A stretch of DNA of 64,000 nt. Origin: Ideonella sp. Lineage in GTDB: Bacteria > Pseudomonadota > Gammaproteobacteria > Burkholderiales > Burkholderiaceae_C. Below, piece by piece: positions 62,922 to 64,000 of the stretch; position 1 is the first letter of the stretch; every line of letters begins with the position of its first letter. The notes below the pieces were generated by a model, which was not told the origin of the DNA, ran no database searches, and saw nothing but the letters and a program-made list of their open reading frames with translations. The translations under genes were made by a program, and so were the position numbers. The stretch is from positions 186,001 to 250,000 of the forward strand of contig NZ_JADJDO010000039.1 in NCBI RefSeq assembly GCF_016702655.1. The letters are read 5' to 3'.

Positions 62922-64000
62922 GTGAGCGAGCCCATCGTGCCCGTGCCGGCAACGACCCAGGCCGAGCCCGCCGCGGCCAGCCACAGCCGTTTCGTGCAGC
63001 GTGTGCGGCGCCGCTACGGCGCCGAGCTTGCGCAACTGCCTGCCGGCATGCCCGGTGCCGAGTCGATTGGCGCGCTGCTCGACGCGCTGTGCGCCGGCGG
63101 CAGGCCGCTTGCCCAGGCGCTGCGCGTCGCGCGCCAGCTCGTGCTCGAGCGCGTCGCAGTGCTGGATGTCGAGCAGGGTGCGCCGCTCGCGGACGTGACG
63201 GGCGCGATGACGGCGCTCGCCGAAGTCGCGCTCGATCGCGCGTTCGTGCAGGCCAGCGCCGGCCTCGACGCGCGTTACGGTGCGCCGCTCGATGCCGAGG
63301 GCCGGCGCATCGAGTTCTGGATCGTCGGCATGGGCAAGCTCGGCGCGCGCGAACTCAACGTCTCGTCCGACATCGACCTCGTCTACGTGTACGAGGACGA
63401 CGGATGCACCGCCGGGCCGCAGGTGGTTTCGGCGCACGAGTACTTCGCTCAGCTCGCGCGCAGCCTGTACGCGCTCGTCGGCGAGGCGACCGACGACGGC
63501 TTCGTGTTCCGCGTCGACCTGGCGCTGCGCCCGAACGGCAACTCGGGCCCGCCCGCGGTGAGCCTGGCGATGCTCGAAGAGTACTTCATGGTCCAGGGCC
63601 GCGAGTGGGAGCGCTTCGCGTGGATGAAGAGCCGTGTCGTCGCGCCGCGAGCGAGCGTCGCGAGCGGCCGCGCGCTCGCGCTGCGCAGCACGGTCACGTC
63701 GTTCGTCTACCGGCGCTACCTCGACTACGGCGTCTTCGAAGGCCTGCGCCAGTTGCACCGCAAGGTGCGCGACGAGGCGCAGCGCCGCGCCGCCGGCCGC
63801 CCGGAGCGCGCCAACGACGTCAAGCTCTCGCGCGGCGGCATCCGCGAGATCGAGTTCATCGTGCAACTGCTGCTCGTCGTGCGCGGTGGGCAGTTCCCGG
63901 AGATGCGCACGCGCTCGACGCTGAAGGCGCTCGCCAGGCTCGCCGCCGGCGGGCTGATGAAGCCGGCGAGCGCGGAGCGCCTGGCCGAGGCCTACCGCTT
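62922..64000 (+). CDS. glnE: Glutamine synthetase adenylyltransferase, 5' part cut by window edge
   Basis: Bifunctional enzyme that adds or removes AMP on glutamine synthetase. The N-terminal adenylyl-removing domain is visible: IVGMGKLGARELNVSSDIDLVYVY (nucleotidyltransferase G-G-G/S and D-x-D pattern), FRVDLALRPNGNSGPP and REWERFAWMKSRVV. The frame starts at GTG 62922 with weak GGCAGG upstream; the protein continues beyond the window, so about 60 % is missing. It diverges from yhdP. Confidence 0.92.
   Translation, partial: MSEPIVPVPATTQAEPAAASHSRFVQRVRRRYGAELAQLPAGMPGAESIGALLDALCAGGRPLAQALRVARQLVLERVAVLDVEQGAPLADVTGAMTALAEVALDRAFVQASAGLDARYGAPLDAEGRRIEFWIVGMGKLGARELNVSSDIDLVYVYEDDGCTAGPQVVSAHEYFAQLARSLYALVGEATDDGFVFRVDLALRPNGNSGPPAVSLAMLEEYFMVQGREWERFAWMKSRVVAPRASVASGRALALRSTVTSFVYRRYLDYGVFEGLRQLHRKVRDEAQRRAAGRPERANDVKLSRGGIREIEFIVQLLLVVRGGQFPEMRTRSTLKALARLAAGGLMKPASAERLAEAYR

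Overview
The window is about 70 % GC, densely packed and rich in start and stop overlaps. The gene set (tripartite RND pump, PPK2-type polyphosphate kinase, large NAD-glutamate dehydrogenase, YhdP, GlnE, NodT-type outer-membrane channel) and the short GC-rich repeats next to start and stop codons point to a betaproteobacterium of the order Burkholderiales, possibly near Rubrivivax, Leptothrix or Methylibium. This placement is inferred from gene content; no marker gene is present to prove it.

Layout. 1-5 kb: partial rlpA, tRNA-Arg(CCG), a YegD-type Hsp70 relative, a UPF0149 protein with a triplicated 60-bp unit at its start, a possible small RNA and a conserved unknown. 3.4-9.5 kb (minus): an adaptor, permease and outer-membrane channel efflux operon whose permease frame is broken. 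9.6-16.3 kb: a polyphosphate-related group: PPK2, a VIT-like membrane protein, a CYTH protein, a CYTH-Ppx/GppA fusion, a frame-broken SulP transporter and a small periplasmic protein. 16.4-17.9 kb: an AraC-type regulator with two candidate operator pairs. 17.9-29.7 kb (plus): a porin, an AdiA-like and a SpeF-like decarboxylase, PotE, an orphan solute-binding protein and arcA-arcB-arcC. Arginine could be decarboxylated directly, or deiminated to ornithine, ATP and ammonia, with ornithine then decarboxylated and exchanged for putrescine; this fits acid tolerance plus energy gain.

29.8-36.9 kb: envelope and secreted proteins, then a Tat-signalled Acg-type nitroreductase whose promoter spacer carries a palindrome, followed by a TetR regulator. 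36.9-38.8 kb: an accessory island with a VapBC-like and a TumE-TumA-like toxin-antitoxin pair, bounded by copies of an inverted repeat built on GGGGTCAGGTCTTGAAT. 38.8-48 kb: two glutathione transferases, an MmsA-type dehydrogenase, a RelBE-like pair with a palindrome over its -10 box, a class IV aminotransferase with a sulfotransferase-like partner, a coniferyl-aldehyde-type dehydrogenase, a nitronate monooxygenase-like protein and an SDR.

48-64 kb: an HDOD protein, a long-chain acyl-CoA synthetase, an alpha/beta hydrolase-cyclase fusion, the 1612-residue NAD-glutamate dehydrogenase, a small lipoprotein, a nitrilase-family amidase overlapping yhdP, and the start of glnE, cut by the window end.

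Four hairpin repeats of the CCCTCACCCC type lie between genes (27.6, 34.9, 40.2 and 43.7 kb). Two otherwise intact membrane-protein genes each carry a single-base frame break, so either real gene decay or local sequencing errors should be kept in mind.
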